From Parasulfitobacter algicola (GTDB taxonomy: Bacteria; Pseudomonadota; Alphaproteobacteria; Rhodobacterales; Rhodobacteraceae), in assembly GCF_013315265.1 (NCBI RefSeq), contig NZ_JABUFE010000013.1:28932-92931 (forward strand): a stretch of 64,000 nucleotides of DNA, written 5' to 3'. A model generated the notes under the pieces. The model worked only from the letters and a program-made list of their open reading frames with translations, ran no database searches and had not been told where the DNA came from. Of this stretch, positions 51,099 through 60,950 are shown piece after piece. A program made the position numbers and the translations under genes. Each line of letters opens with the position of its first letter. Position 1 is the first letter of the stretch.

Positions 51099-53021
51099 AT
51101 GCAGCCATCCCGCCCCGCAAAGGCCCGCGTTAAAGCACGTGCGATTGCACAACGTCGCAAAATACCAACCACTCTGCTTGCTTTTCCGCTTTTCCTGATT
51201 GCGCTTTTCTGGATGGCCACGGCCCTGTTTGCTGAAGAAAAGATCATCAAATCGCACGCCTATGCGATTTTGGGTGAACCGAAATATGCCGCTGATTTCG
51301 AACATTTCGACTATGTGAACCCCGACGCACCAAAGGGCGGCGAGATGTCGACCTGGACCCAGGGCACCTTTGACAGCTTCAATCCTTATTCGCTGAAGGG
51401 GCGCGCGGGTGCGTTATCAAGTGCATCTATCGAACGGCTGATGATGTCCCCTGCTGACGAATCTGGTGTGCGTTATGGCCTGTTGGCAGAATCGCTGGAG
51501 TATCCTGAAAGCCGCGATTGGGTCATTTTTAACATGCGCCCCGAAGCCCGGTTTTCTGATGGCACGCCAGTGACCGCCGACGATATCGTGTTCAGTCATG
51601 AATTGTTGATGGAACAGGCATTGCCATCCTATCGCGAAGCGATTTCCAAGCTGGTCCAAAAGGTCGAGGCGATTGATACGCATCGTGTAAAGTTCACTTT
51701 TATGCCAGATGTACCGCGCGATGGGCTGATCAGCCAAGTGTCCACCAATCCGGCATTTTCCCGTAAATGGTTCGAAGAAAACAACATGCGGCTGGATGAA
51801 AGCCGTTTGGTCCAAAATCTCGGATCCGGCCCTTATGTGCTGGATACGTTCAACGTCAATCGTAATATCGTTTACCGTCGCAATCCTGATTATTGGGGCA
51901 AGGATCTGCCTGTGAACCGCGGTCGCCATAATTTTGATAAGATCCGGATTGAGTATTTCACCGACAACAACGCAGCGCTTGAGGCATTCAAAGGCGGTGT
52001 TTACGCGTTTCGTCTGGAACAAAGCGCCCTGACTTGGGCCACACAATATGATTTTCCCGCCGTGCAAAATGGACGGGTCATCAAGGAAGAAATTGCAGAT
52101 GGTAATTTGCCGATCTCAGAAGGGTTTGTGTTTAACCTGAACCGCGAAAACCTGAAAGACCCCCGCGTCCGCGAGGCAATTTCGCTGATGTACAACTTTG
52201 AATGGACCAATGAAAGCCTGCAGTTTGGTCTGTATAGCCAACGCCATTCATTCTGGGAAAATACCGATTTTGCAGCAACTGGTATACCCGAAGGCGCAGA
52301 ACTTGCGTTTTTGCGGTCACTTGGTGACTTGATTGATCCAGCCATTCTGACAGAACCGGCCGTGATGGCCCACACATCGGGCGCGCGGCAGCTGGACCGC
52401 CGCAACCTGCGCCGCGCGACACAATTGTTGCAGGACTCTGGCTGGGAAATTGGTGATGACGGGAAGCTGCGTAATGGCGATGGTCAGGCTTTTAATCTTG
52501 AGTTTCTGACCGATGACCCTGAAATCGAACGGCTGGCCAGCGGTTTTGTCGATAACCTCAATGGTTTGGGCATGAACGCGCGCCTGACCCGCGTTGATCC
52601 TACGCAATACACAAATCGCACACGTGCGCGCCCACGTGAATATGACATGATCTTTGATCAATATGGCACATCGCTGGTACCAGGACTTGGGTATCAACAA
52701 CAGTATGGATCCGAAGATGCCTATGTCAGCAACTTCAATCCTGCAGGGTTTGCCGACCCCGGCGCTGACGCGATTATTGAAAAGTTAATCGCATCCAAAA
52801 CACCCGAAGAATTTGCAGTCACTACCAAGGCGCTTGACCGTGTGATGCGAGCTGAACGCTTCATCATTCCAACGTGGTACAAAAGCAATCACTGGGTCGC
52901 GTATTATGATCAATATGAATACCCCGAAAACATGCCCCCTTATGCACTGGGATATCTGGATTTCTGGTGGTACAACGCTGATAAAGGACAAGCGCTGACT
53001 GACGCAGGCGCGTTTCAATAA
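51099..53021 (+). CDS. yejA: Peptide/oligopeptide ABC transporter substrate-binding protein (YejA type)
   Basis: A 640-residue periplasmic binding protein of family SBP_bac_5. The long basic N-terminus leads into a signal helix (FPLFLIALFWMATALFA, about residues 28-45). The mature protein starts with the YejA-like HAYAILGEPKYAADFEHFDYV and contains GGEMSTWTQGTFDSFNPY and FSDGTPVTADDIVFS. Residue order and operon structure match YejA, which takes up microcin C-like peptides and other oligopeptides. AGGAGG in front of ATG 51099 fixes the start over TTG 51081. It is the first gene of a complete yejABEF operon. Confidence 0.92.
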   Translation: MQPSRPAKARVKARAIAQRRKIPTTLLAFPLFLIALFWMATALFAEEKIIKSHAYAILGEPKYAADFEHFDYVNPDAPKGGEMSTWTQGTFDSFNPYSLKGRAGALSSASIERLMMSPADESGVRYGLLAESLEYPESRDWVIFNMRPEARFSDGTPVTADDIVFSHELLMEQALPSYREAISKLVQKVEAIDTHRVKFTFMPDVPRDGLISQVSTNPAFSRKWFEENNMRLDESRLVQNLGSGPYVLDTFNVNRNIVYRRNPDYWGKDLPVNRGRHNFDKIRIEYFTDNNAALEAFKGGVYAFRLEQSALTWATQYDFPAVQNGRVIKEEIADGNLPISEGFVFNLNRENLKDPRVREAISLMYNFEWTNESLQFGLYSQRHSFWENTDFAATGIPEGAELAFLRSLGDLIDPAILTEPAVMAHTSGARQLDRRNLRRATQLLQDSGWEIGDDGKLRNGDGQAFNLEFLTDDPEIERLASGFVDNLNGLGMNARLTRVDPTQYTNRTRARPREYDMIFDQYGTSLVPGLGYQQQYGSEDAYVSNFNPAGFADPGADAIIEKLIASKTPEEFAVTTKALDRVMRAERFIIPTWYKSNHWVAYYDQYEYPENMPPYALGYLDFWWYNADKGQALTDAGAFQ

Positions 53022-53044
53022 TAAAAAGCCGAGCATAAAAGCCC

Positions 53045-54124
53045 ATGGGCGCATATATCATCCGTCGTTTGTTGCTGGTCATTCCAACCTTGTTTGGAAT
53101 TATGGTGATCAACTTTGCACTGATCCAATTTGTGCCGGGTGGCCCGATTGATCAGGCCATTGCCCGCGCCCAAGGGTCTGGCGACGTGTTCGAAGGCATC
53201 TCTGGACCCGGGTCAAATGTTCAGCTTGAAGGTGGCGATGAAACCTATATCGGCGCGCGCGGACTGCCGCCAGAGTTCATCGAACAGCTGGAACGCGAAT
53301 ACGGCTTTGACAAGCCGCCGCTGGAACGTTTTCTGAATATGATGTGGAATTATGTACGATTTGATTTCGGCGACAGCTATTTTCAATCCCGCGGGGTAAT
53401 GGAACTGGTTTGGGAAAAAATGCCCGTGTCAATCACTTTGGGATTTTGGTCGGTCTTTCTGGCGTATATGATTTCGATCCCACTTGGCATTCGCAAGGCA
53501 GTCAAGGACGGCAGCCCCTTTGACACCTGGACATCCGGTGCGATCATTGTCGGCTATGCCATTCCGGGTTTTTTGTTCGCGATCCTTCTGCTGGTTCTAT
53601 TTGCAGGCGGATCCTATTTTCAGATATTTCCATTGCGTGGCCTAACGTCAGAAAACTGGTCCGATCTTTCGTTCTTTGGGAAAATTACCGATTATTTGTG
53701 GCATATTACATTGCCCGTTATTGCAACGACCATTTCGGGGTTTGCGACACTGACCTTGCTGACTAAAAATTCGTTCCTAGATGAGATCAACAAACAGTAT
53801 GTGATAACTGCGAAAGCCAAAGGGCTTGAGGAACGAGCGGTTCTTTATGGCCATGTATTTCGTAATGCGATGCTTATTGTGATTGCTGGCTTTCCAGCTG
53901 TTTTCATAGGGGTTTTCTTTGGCCAGTCCCTGATTATCGAACTTATATTTTCGCTTGATGGCCTTGGCCGACTGATGTTCGAATCTGTTGTGCAACGTGA
54001 TTATCCGATTGTCTTTGGCACGCTGTTTGTATTCGGTATTATCGGGTTGATGGTAAACATCATAAGCGATCTGATGTATGTCGTCGTCGACCCCCGTATC
54101 GATTTTGAGCGGAGGCAAACGTGA
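53045..54124 (+). CDS. yejB: Peptide ABC transporter permease YejB
   Basis: A 359-residue inner-membrane permease with about six helices. The N-terminus [20 protein letters not shown] and the periplasmic insert with [20 protein letters not shown] are typical of the YejB/DppB class. The EAA-type loop occurs near residues 250-280 ([20 protein letters not shown]) and would contact the ATPase. It starts 23 nt after yejA and its last four bases overlap yejE (GTGA). It forms the channel together with YejE. Confidence 0.93.
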   Translation: MGAYIIRRLLLVIPTLFGIMVINFALIQFVPGGPIDQAIARAQGSGDVFEGISGPGSNVQLEGGDETYIGARGLPPEFIEQLEREYGFDKPPLERFLNMMWNYVRFDFGDSYFQSRGVMELVWEKMPVSITLGFWSVFLAYMISIPLGIRKAVKDGSPFDTWTSGAIIVGYAIPGFLFAILLLVLFAGGSYFQIFPLRGLTSENWSDLSFFGKITDYLWHITLPVIATTISGFATLTLLTKNSFLDEINKQYVITAKAKGLEERAVLYGHVFRNAMLIVIAGFPAVFIGVFFGQSLIIELIFSLDGLGRLMFESVVQRDYPIVFGTLFVFGIIGLMVNIISDLMYVVVDPRIDFERRQT

Positions 54125-55275
54125 CAGACGTCATCGTCCCGCCAAAGCCCAAGGATAAATCGGGTTTTTTCACTTTGTCGCCTCTGAACAAACGCAGATG
54201 GCGCAATTTTCGCAGAAACAGACGCGCGTTCTGGTCGCTGATCATTTTTACCGTGCTGTTCACCTTGTCGCTTTTTGCGGAATTCCTGGCCAATGATAAG
54301 CCGATCCTGGTGAGATATGACGGTGGTTTTTACATGCCAGTGTTTAACTTCTATCCGGAAACCGCCTTTGGCGGCGATATCCGCACCGAAGCGATTTACC
54401 GCGATATTGAAGTACAATGTTTGATTATCGCACAGGGCACGATTGATTGTTATGATGATCCCGAAGGTATCATCGAACAGGCCGAAACGGGTGTAGTCAA
54501 TGGGACTGAGATCAATAAAGGCTGGATGATTTGGCCCCCCATTCGCTATCGCTATGATACGCAAACCAATCTGGGCCGCCCATCGCCCACCCCACCCGAC
54601 AGTGAACACTGGCTTGGCACTGACAGCGCCGCGCGTGATGTACTAGCGCGTGTAATCTATGGTGTGCGGCTATCGATTATCTTTACGCTGATTGTCACGA
54701 CATTATCCAGCATTGTGGGCATTATCGCAGGCGCGCTTCAGGGGTATTTTGGCGGCGTTCTGGATATCACATTCCAGCGGTTTCTTGAGATTTGGGGGAA
54801 CACACCGCAGCTTTACGTGATCATTATCATGTTTGCGCTGTTTGGGCGAAGTTTCGGATTATTGCTGTTCTTGATGGTCCTGTTCGGCTGGCCTGCGCTG
54901 ACTGGGTTGGTACGCGCGGAATTTCTGCGCGCGCGCAACCTGGAATATGTACGCGCGGCCAAGGCGCTTGGCGTCAGTGATTGGACGATCATGTTCCGGC
55001 ATATGCTGCCCAACGCGATGGTCGCCACGCTGACTATGCTGCCTTTTATCGTTACTGGCGTCATATCGACCTTGGCAATCCTGGATTATCTTGGCTTTGG
55101 CCTGCCTGCATCTGCCCCATCTTTGGGCGAATTGACCCTGCAGGCACAGCGTAATCTACAAGCGCCCTGGCTTGGCTTTACCGCGTTTTTCACCTTTGCG
55201 ATCATGCTGTCGCTTCTGGTCTTTATTTTCGAAGGCGTCCGCGATGCCTTTGACCCCAGAAAGATATTCAAATGA
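54121..55275 (+). CDS. yejE: Peptide ABC transporter permease YejE
   Basis: The second permease (384 aa), starting at GTG that overlaps yejB. The N-terminal cytosolic segment ([20 protein letters not shown]) precedes the first helix. A large periplasmic loop (about residues 60-165) includes [17 protein letters not shown]. Five more helices follow with the EAA loop [21 protein letters not shown] (about 275-295) and [18 protein letters not shown]. The layout agrees with YejE. It couples to yejF by an ATGA overlap. Confidence 0.93.
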   Translation: MTDVIVPPKPKDKSGFFTLSPLNKRRWRNFRRNRRAFWSLIIFTVLFTLSLFAEFLANDKPILVRYDGGFYMPVFNFYPETAFGGDIRTEAIYRDIEVQCLIIAQGTIDCYDDPEGIIEQAETGVVNGTEINKGWMIWPPIRYRYDTQTNLGRPSPTPPDSEHWLGTDSAARDVLARVIYGVRLSIIFTLIVTTLSSIVGIIAGALQGYFGGVLDITFQRFLEIWGNTPQLYVIIIMFALFGRSFGLLLFLMVLFGWPALTGLVRAEFLRARNLEYVRAAKALGVSDWTIMFRHMLPNAMVATLTMLPFIVTGVISTLAILDYLGFGLPASAPSLGELTLQAQRNLQAPWLGFTAFFTFAIMLSLLVFIFEGVRDAFDPRKIFK

Positions 55276-56891
55276 CATCGGTTCTGGATATTCGTGACCT
55301 GAACGTATCGTTTCAACAGGACGGCAAGATCATTCAGGCAGTAAAAGGTGTCAGCTTTTCGGTGGGCAAAGGTGAAACCGTGGCTTTGGTCGGCGAAAGT
55401 GGGTCGGGTAAATCGGTAACCGCGTTGTCGACGGTGCAATTGTTGGGCAGCAATGCCAGCGTTGCAGGATCGGTTAAATATAACGACGAAGAACTAATAA
55501 ACGTACCCGAGAAAACCCTGCGCCGGGTGCGCGGCAACGACATCAGTTTTATCTTTCAGGAACCCATGACATCGCTGAACCCATTGCACCGACTTGAAAA
55601 ACAATTGGGTGAAAGTCTTGCACTGCATCAGGGTCTGACGGGCCAGCCCGCGCGCGACCGCATTCTGGAACTGTTGACCAAGGTTGGCATTCGCGACCCT
55701 GAAACGCGGCTTGATGCCTATCCGCATCAGCTGTCAGGCGGACAACGTCAGCGCGTTATGATTGCCATGGCGCTGGCGAACGGGCCCGAACTGCTGATCG
55801 CAGATGAGCCAACGACAGCACTCGACGTTACAATTCAAGCGCAAATTCTGGAACTTCTGGCCGACCTCAAGGCTGCCGAAGGTATGTCGATGCTATTTAT
55901 CACCCACGATCTGGGCATCGTGCGCAAAATCGCAGATCGCGTCTGTGTGATGAAGGACGGCGAAATTGTCGAAACCGGCCCTGTGGCGGAAATTTTTGAT
56001 AACCCGCAGCATCCGTACACCCAGCTTTTACTTTCCGCCGAGGCGAAAGGTCGCCCCGACCCCGTGCCAGAACAAGCCGAAAAGATTATCGAAGTTGACA
56101 ACCTTCGCATCTGGTTTCCCATTCAGGCAGGCATTCTGAAACGGACGGTCGGCCACGTCAAAGCTGTGAACGAAGCATCGTTTTCCGTAAGGTCCGGCGA
56201 AACATTGGGCGTGGTGGGCGAAAGTGGTTCCGGCAAAACCACGCTGGCGTTGGCGGTTTTACGGCTGATCCAGTCACAGGGTCTGATTACCTATGAAGGC
56301 AAAGACCTGCGTGCGCTGTCGAATGGGCAAATGCGGTCTTTGCGGCGCGATATGCAAATCGTGTTCCAAGATCCCTACGGATCTCTATCACCGCGCATGA
56401 CTATCGCGCAGATCATCGCCGAAGGGTTGGCCATTCATGTCGTCGACAAGACCCGCAATGACCGCGAACTGGTGGCCGAGATTATGGTCGAGGTTGGTTT
56501 GGATCCTACCACAATGGATCGGTATCCCCACGAATTTTCCGGTGGCCAGCGTCAGCGCATCGCTATCGCGCGTGCGATGATCCTAAAACCCAAGTTGATT
56601 GTTCTGGACGAACCGACCAGTGCGTTGGACATGACCGTTCAGGCCCAGATCGTTGATCTTTTGCGAGATCTGCAAAAGAAATATCAACTGGCGTATCTGT
56701 TTATCAGCCATGATCTGAAAGTCGTGCGTGCGTTGTCACACAAGGTGATGGTGATGAAACAGGGCGATATTGTCGAAGCCGGTCTTGCCGATCAAATCTT
56801 TGACGATCCGCAAACCGAATATACCCGCACCCTGATCCGTGCGGCCTTTGATATCACTGCGGACGATAACCAGGTCAGCAGTACAGCTTAA
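55272..56891 (+). CDS. yejF: Dual-domain peptide ABC transporter ATPase YejF
   Basis: A 539-residue protein with two fused ABC ATPase domains. Domain 1 has Walker A GESGSGKS (about residues 41-48), signature LSGGQRQRVMIAMAL and Walker B LLIADEPTTAL. Domain 2 repeats these with GESGSGKT (about 317-324), FSGGQRQRIAIARAM and LIVLDEPTSAL. Between them lies the oligopeptide-binding C-terminal motif (HPYTQLLLSAEAKGRP) found in peptide-importer ATPases. It energises YejBE and completes the operon. Confidence 0.95.
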   Translation: MTSVLDIRDLNVSFQQDGKIIQAVKGVSFSVGKGETVALVGESGSGKSVTALSTVQLLGSNASVAGSVKYNDEELINVPEKTLRRVRGNDISFIFQEPMTSLNPLHRLEKQLGESLALHQGLTGQPARDRILELLTKVGIRDPETRLDAYPHQLSGGQRQRVMIAMALANGPELLIADEPTTALDVTIQAQILELLADLKAAEGMSMLFITHDLGIVRKIADRVCVMKDGEIVETGPVAEIFDNPQHPYTQLLLSAEAKGRPDPVPEQAEKIIEVDNLRIWFPIQAGILKRTVGHVKAVNEASFSVRSGETLGVVGESGSGKTTLALAVLRLIQSQGLITYEGKDLRALSNGQMRSLRRDMQIVFQDPYGSLSPRMTIAQIIAEGLAIHVVDKTRNDRELVAEIMVEVGLDPTTMDRYPHEFSGGQRQRIAIARAMILKPKLIVLDEPTSALDMTVQAQIVDLLRDLQKKYQLAYLFISHDLKVVRALSHKVMVMKQGDIVEAGLADQIFDDPQTEYTRTLIRAAFDITADDNQVSSTA

Positions 56892-57023
56892 AATCTATCC
56901 AGTCGCGCCTTGGTCAGACCAATTTTGATGCCTGTGAAGACCACGCAGGGCATGGTTTTGCATACTTTAAAGGCCTCCGAATGTTAGTATAATAGACTGA
57001 ATGCTAATAAATTTTTATATTAA

Positions 57024-57908
57024 ATGCCTTTGATCTTACGCGCTCTGCCGCTGTCTTTTCAAACATTCTGGCGCTATCTGATCTTGCTGCCCGTCCTTGC
57101 TGTTGCGACGGTCGTCATGTCATTGATTGGGGCCTTTATTCCCGTTTTTAACTTTCTTATTCCGGGAACGATCAGCGCTTTTTGCGTTATCGTCGGGCTA
57201 CGCTGTGCCTTGGCCGCACAAGGGTATCGTCGCGAAACTGATATGGGTCAGCTTTTACTTGCCAGTGTCATCTTTTGCATCATGAGCATTATCGCTAACC
57301 AAGCGATTGAATGGATCGTTAGCGGGATTTTAAAAGTCGCAGGACTTGTCGCTATTGGACTGGGTTATGATATCGCGTTACTGACCGAGCTTTTTGTTCT
57401 GATCCCTGTGTTAGGCGGGGTCTTTTTGCTTAAATGCATCCTGATCGCGACTTATGTGGGGGCCATCGCTGTGCCAATGACAACAGCTGCTGCAGACGAT
57501 ACCTATCGGGTGTCGGGCAGAAACCTGTTTTTCGGGTTTGGCACGGGCATGTTCAGTCTTTTTCTGATCACTGTTATCTGGCTGTCTGGCGGTCAGTTCT
57601 ATGCAATTTTCGGCGAAGTGTGGGCGACGTTCGGGTTGGTAGCAAGTGCGCTGATCGCCATTGCTAATGGCACAGAAATCCCTTGGAGCACGAGCTTTCA
57701 ATTCGACACATTACTGGTCAGGACACTGTTCATGACCTGGGCGTCCAGCTGGTTCTTTGCAACTGCCATCCTTGCTTGGGAAAAGGCGCGCCAACGCAAT
57801 GAAAAGACAACCAATTCAGCCATGGATACAAACCGGGTCAGTTCTGATGATATCCGTGCTTTGCGCGCAGCGCGTGACAAGGGAAACCACGTATCAACAG
57901 AAAGCTGA
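57024..57908 (+). CDS. Polytopic membrane protein, unknown function
   Basis: A 294-residue protein with about six to seven hydrophobic segments between residues 12 and 255 (LILLPVLAVATVVMSLIGAF, LLLASVIFCIMSIIANQAI, LFVLIPVLGGVFLLKCILI) and a polar C-terminal tail (AWEKARQRNEKTTNSAM, then SSDDIRALRAARDKG). No transporter or enzyme motif is recognised. There is no obvious ribosome-binding site before ATG 57024, and the upstream 130 bp are AT-rich. Similar multi-helix proteins of unknown role occur in Rhodobacterales, but I cannot name a family. Confidence 0.7.
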   Translation: MPLILRALPLSFQTFWRYLILLPVLAVATVVMSLIGAFIPVFNFLIPGTISAFCVIVGLRCALAAQGYRRETDMGQLLLASVIFCIMSIIANQAIEWIVSGILKVAGLVAIGLGYDIALLTELFVLIPVLGGVFLLKCILIATYVGAIAVPMTTAAADDTYRVSGRNLFFGFGTGMFSLFLITVIWLSGGQFYAIFGEVWATFGLVASALIAIANGTEIPWSTSFQFDTLLVRTLFMTWASSWFFATAILAWEKARQRNEKTTNSAMDTNRVSSDDIRALRAARDKGNHVSTES

Positions 57909-57922
57909 CGGTTCAGATTAAT

Positions 57923-57955
57923 GCCTTGGGCGATGTTTATTCAGGCCCAAGGGCA
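57923..57955. terminator. Stem-loop after the polytopic membrane protein gene
   Basis: Arms CCTTGGGC (57924-57931) and GCCCAAGG (57945-57952), extended with one bulge by flanking GC pairs. It lies between the convergent ends of this gene and the YdcH-like gene. A strong T-run is missing. Confidence 0.45.
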
Positions 57956-58032
57956 TCAGGTTGCAAAGCCCACATGGCAACAGCACCCCCAACATATCTG
58001 CCAAGGATGATATTGGTTTAAATAAAAGTAAT

Positions 58033-58278
58033 TTACGCCGCTTCGTTGGTCAGCATTTTGTAAATTTCGTCCTTTAGCGCCATTCTTTTCTTGCGCAGAT
58101 CAACAATCGCCAGATCATCCATCGGCTCAATATTGGTTTCTGCGCGGTGCAAGACACCGTTCACATCATGATAGTCCTGGGCCAGCTTCGCAAAATGTGC
58201 ATCTGATTGTTTTAACGCACTTATTTTGTCGGCATACTCTGGAAAATCTTCGGCAAGTTCGTGGGGTGTGTGTGACAT
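58033..58278 (-). CDS. YdcH-family protein (DUF465)
   Basis: An 81-residue helical protein of the YdcH/DUF465 family. The pattern PHELAEDFPEYADKISALK, HFAKLAQDYHDVN and LRKKRMALKDEIYKML is diagnostic and predicts a two-helix coiled coil. The family is widespread in proteobacteria and its biochemical role is not established. It is followed at a distance by a DMT exporter on the same strand, but in the wrong order for cotranscription to be certain. Confidence 0.88.
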   Translation of the reverse strand: MSHTPHELAEDFPEYADKISALKQSDAHFAKLAQDYHDVNGVLHRAETNIEPMDDLAIVDLRKKRMALKDEIYKMLTNEAA

Positions 58279-58364
58279 ATGGGATCTCCGACGTTTTGAT
58301 TGTCATCACCATAGAATCTGAATAACGCTCACGCTTTGACCAAGGTCAAATAGATACCGATCCC

Positions 58365-59270
58365 TTACACTTTGGTGGCATTTACCATTGGGGTAACAGC
58401 CTTGCGTTTTAATTTTGCCTCGCGCCAGCTGATAAACACAACGGACGCCAAAATGATTGTACCGCCCAGCACCGTCAGAATGTCGATTTCTTCGGAAAAC
58501 AGGAAAAAGCCCAACAGTGTGGCCCAGACAAGTTGTAGGAACGTCACCGGTTGCGTCACCGTCAGGGGGGCCGCGGCAAAAGCTAGTGTCATCGTATAGT
58601 GCCCCGCCGTGGCAAAACACGCGACCAAAAACAGCCAAGCCAGTTGCGTCATGGTCGGTGTCACCCAAACCGCTGCGGCAAAGGGCAACAACCCCACTGT
58701 CACGATCAGTGACAGCATACCCACGATCACAACCGGGTTCACCTCGGACGACATTTGTTTCGCGATCAGATAGCCCCCCGCGAATAGAACGGCGGTGCCA
58801 AGCATTGCCAGATGCCCAGTCTCAATTTCGCGAAAGCCGGGACGCAAGATGATCAGTACGCCCAACAGCGCGACGCAAACCGCAATGATGCGTCGCAGTG
58901 CCAACTTTTCGCCCAAAAACAACGCAGCACCGATGGTGACATAGACCGGTGAAAGGTAGTTCATCGCCGTCACCTCTGCGATGGGGATCTGACTCATGGC
59001 ATAAAACCACAGCATCACCGCAAGCGTATGAACGATGCCGCGGATACCAAACAGCTTGAACTGTCGTTTCGTCAGCCGCGCGCGCAAGATCGGGCGGATC
59101 ATCGGCAGAATAAACACCAACCCCAGAAGATACCGCAAAAATGCGGCCTGTGCTGCTGGAACGGCCCCGTCAAGATGTTTGACAACAGCCGTAACCGCGA
59201 CAAACAAGATGCCGGTGACCAGCATCCAGAATATCCCGGCAAGGGGGCGCGAAGCGGCAGAATTATTCAT
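58365..59270 (-). CDS. DMT-superfamily (EamA) transporter
   Basis: A 301-residue drug/metabolite transporter with ten hydrophobic helices in two EamA repeats (about residues 10-140 and 150-285). The first repeat includes AAQAAFLRYLLGLVFILPMI and PIAEVTAMNYLSPVYVTIGA, and the second includes the matching PLTVTQPVTFLQLVWATLLG. It resembles the RhaT/YdcZ-like EamA branch that exports amino acids or other metabolites. The substrate is unknown. It lies 36 nt after the ArgO-type exporter gene and may share its transcript. Confidence 0.88.
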   Translation of the reverse strand: MNNSAASRPLAGIFWMLVTGILFVAVTAVVKHLDGAVPAAQAAFLRYLLGLVFILPMIRPILRARLTKRQFKLFGIRGIVHTLAVMLWFYAMSQIPIAEVTAMNYLSPVYVTIGAALFLGEKLALRRIIAVCVALLGVLIILRPGFREIETGHLAMLGTAVLFAGGYLIAKQMSSEVNPVVIVGMLSLIVTVGLLPFAAAVWVTPTMTQLAWLFLVACFATAGHYTMTLAFAAAPLTVTQPVTFLQLVWATLLGFFLFSEEIDILTVLGGTIILASVVFISWREAKLKRKAVTPMVNATKV

Positions 59271-59306
59271 GCGGCGACCTGATCTGAAATCAACGTCAGA
59301 CGCAAG

Positions 59307-59912
59307 TCACTGCAGCCAAATCAATTTTACAGCGATGAACCACATAATCAAACCTACAATCACGTCCAATATGCGCCACGCGATTTCTTTGGCGAACAAA
59401 GGCGTCAGCAGGCGTGCGCCATATCCCAGAACAAAGAAAAAGCAAAAGCTGGCCGTCACAGCCCCGGCCCCGAATGCGACGGTATTGTCATAGTTCGACG
59501 AAACAGAGCCCAGCAAAATCACTGTATCCAGATAGACATGCGGATTCAGCCATGTCAGCGCCAGACATGTCGCCAAAGCCGCTTTCAATGATCTGGATTT
59601 ATCTGCAGATGGGGCCAGCGTTTCGCCCCCTTTCCATGCGGCGCGAAAACTGATCAACCCATAGATAAACAAAAAGGCAGCACCCCCAAAGCGTGCCACA
59701 GGCACCAGCCATGGGGCCGATTCCGTCAGAACGCCGAACCCGGCAACGCCTGCGGTAATTAAGATTGCATCTGATGCGGCACAGGTCAAACAAACGGCGA
59801 AAACATGTGCGCGACGCAATCCCTGGCGCAGAACGAATGCATTCTGCGCACCAATGGCCATGATCAAACTAAGGCCCAGAATAAATCCGGGAATAAAGGA
59901 TGCTTTTATCAT
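59307..59912 (-). CDS. argO: ArgO/LysE-type basic amino-acid exporter
   Basis: A 201-residue exporter with six hydrophobic segments. The opening GFILGLSLIMAIGAQNAFVLRQGLRR is the ArgO/LysE signature, and ALTWLNPHVYLDTVILLGSV marks the middle of the protein. Members export arginine or lysine. It is divergent from an ArgP-like LysR regulator, the usual arrangement. ATG 59912 gives the family N-terminus; the open frame to 59948 crosses the promoter. It should be induced by excess basic amino acid through ArgP. Confidence 0.9.
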   Translation of the reverse strand: MIKASFIPGFILGLSLIMAIGAQNAFVLRQGLRRAHVFAVCLTCAASDAILITAGVAGFGVLTESAPWLVPVARFGGAAFLFIYGLISFRAAWKGGETLAPSADKSRSLKAALATCLALTWLNPHVYLDTVILLGSVSSNYDNTVAFGAGAVTASFCFFFVLGYGARLLTPLFAKEIAWRILDVIVGLIMWFIAVKLIWLQ

Positions 59913-59981
59913 GGCTGTTTGACTAGACAGACTTTTCAAATTACACAAATTAATGTTTCTAATTATTCATTAGGAAAAATA

Positions 59982-60857
59982 ATGTTGGATTACAGCTTTT
60001 TGTTCACGCTGTCTGCTGTTGTCACATCCGGCAGCTTTGATCAGGCGGCAACACAATTGGGGCTGACGCCATCGGCCGTGTCACAGCGTATCAAGGCGCT
60101 TGAAGACCGCGTGGGCACCGTTCTGATCATTCGTGGTCAACCTTGCACCGCGACCAAAGCAGGTGATCGCCTGATCCGTCACGTGCAGGATGTGCAAGCG
60201 CTGGAACATACACTTGGTCAAGATATCGGCACGCTGGCCTTGGCATCCCCGACCAGTGTCCGCATCGCCGTGAATGCAGACAGTCTTGCCACGTGGTTTA
60301 TGCCCGCGCTGGCGCGCACCAACGACCTGCTGTTTGATCTTGAGATTGACGATCAAGATCATTCCGACGATTGGTTGCGCCACGGCAAGGTTCTGGCCGC
60401 CATCACCAGTCGCAAAACACCCGTGCAGGGTTGTAACAGTTATAATCTGGGCAAGTTACGCTATCTTGCGACGGCCAGCCCTGACTTTATGGCTCAGTAT
60501 TTTCCGGATGGTATTACGCAACAGACCTTAAAACAGGCCCCGGCACTGACGTTCAATCGCAAGGATAGCTTGCAGCGCGACTGGATCTCGACAGTACTTG
60601 GCAAGCCCGTGACTGTACCAAGCCATATGATGGCCAGCTCACAAGGGTTCGTTGATGCCGCCTGTCTTGGCTTAGGCTGGGGGATGAACCCGCTGGATCT
60701 GGTCAAAGATCACATCGCCGCAGGGCGGTTGGTCACATTGCTTGGAACACCGCTGGATATCCCGCTTTATTGGCAAGTCAGTCGTGTTGCAAAAGGGGCG
60801 TTACAGCAGCTGACCCGGAATATTCAACGCGCAGCACGTCTTCATCTGATCCAATGA
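59982..60857 (+). CDS. argP: ArgP/LysG-like LysR regulator
   Basis: A 291-residue LysR-type regulator. The winged helix domain (residues 3-60) holds LFTLSAVVTSGSFDQAATQL and GLTPSAVSQRIKALEDRVG, matching ArgP/IciA and LysG. The effector domain follows, with RKTPVQGCNSYNLGKLRYLATASP (split here below 20 in each family block). AGGA lies six bases before ATG 59982; the long open frame upstream overlaps the divergent gene. It is expected to activate the divergent exporter when arginine or lysine is in excess. The gap contains TAATG...CATTA repeats suited to a LysR site. Confidence 0.9.
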   Translation: MLDYSFLFTLSAVVTSGSFDQAATQLGLTPSAVSQRIKALEDRVGTVLIIRGQPCTATKAGDRLIRHVQDVQALEHTLGQDIGTLALASPTSVRIAVNADSLATWFMPALARTNDLLFDLEIDDQDHSDDWLRHGKVLAAITSRKTPVQGCNSYNLGKLRYLATASPDFMAQYFPDGITQQTLKQAPALTFNRKDSLQRDWISTVLGKPVTVPSHMMASSQGFVDAACLGLGWGMNPLDLVKDHIAAGRLVTLLGTPLDIPLYWQVSRVAKGALQQLTRNIQRAARLHLIQ

Positions 60858-60950
60858 CGGCTAAAGTTAACCACGTCTTAACCTCTGTCGGCTTGCCTGC
60901 GCGCAAAGTTTCCAAGATAGTCGGTACATCCCGGGTAAAGGGCGCGTGAC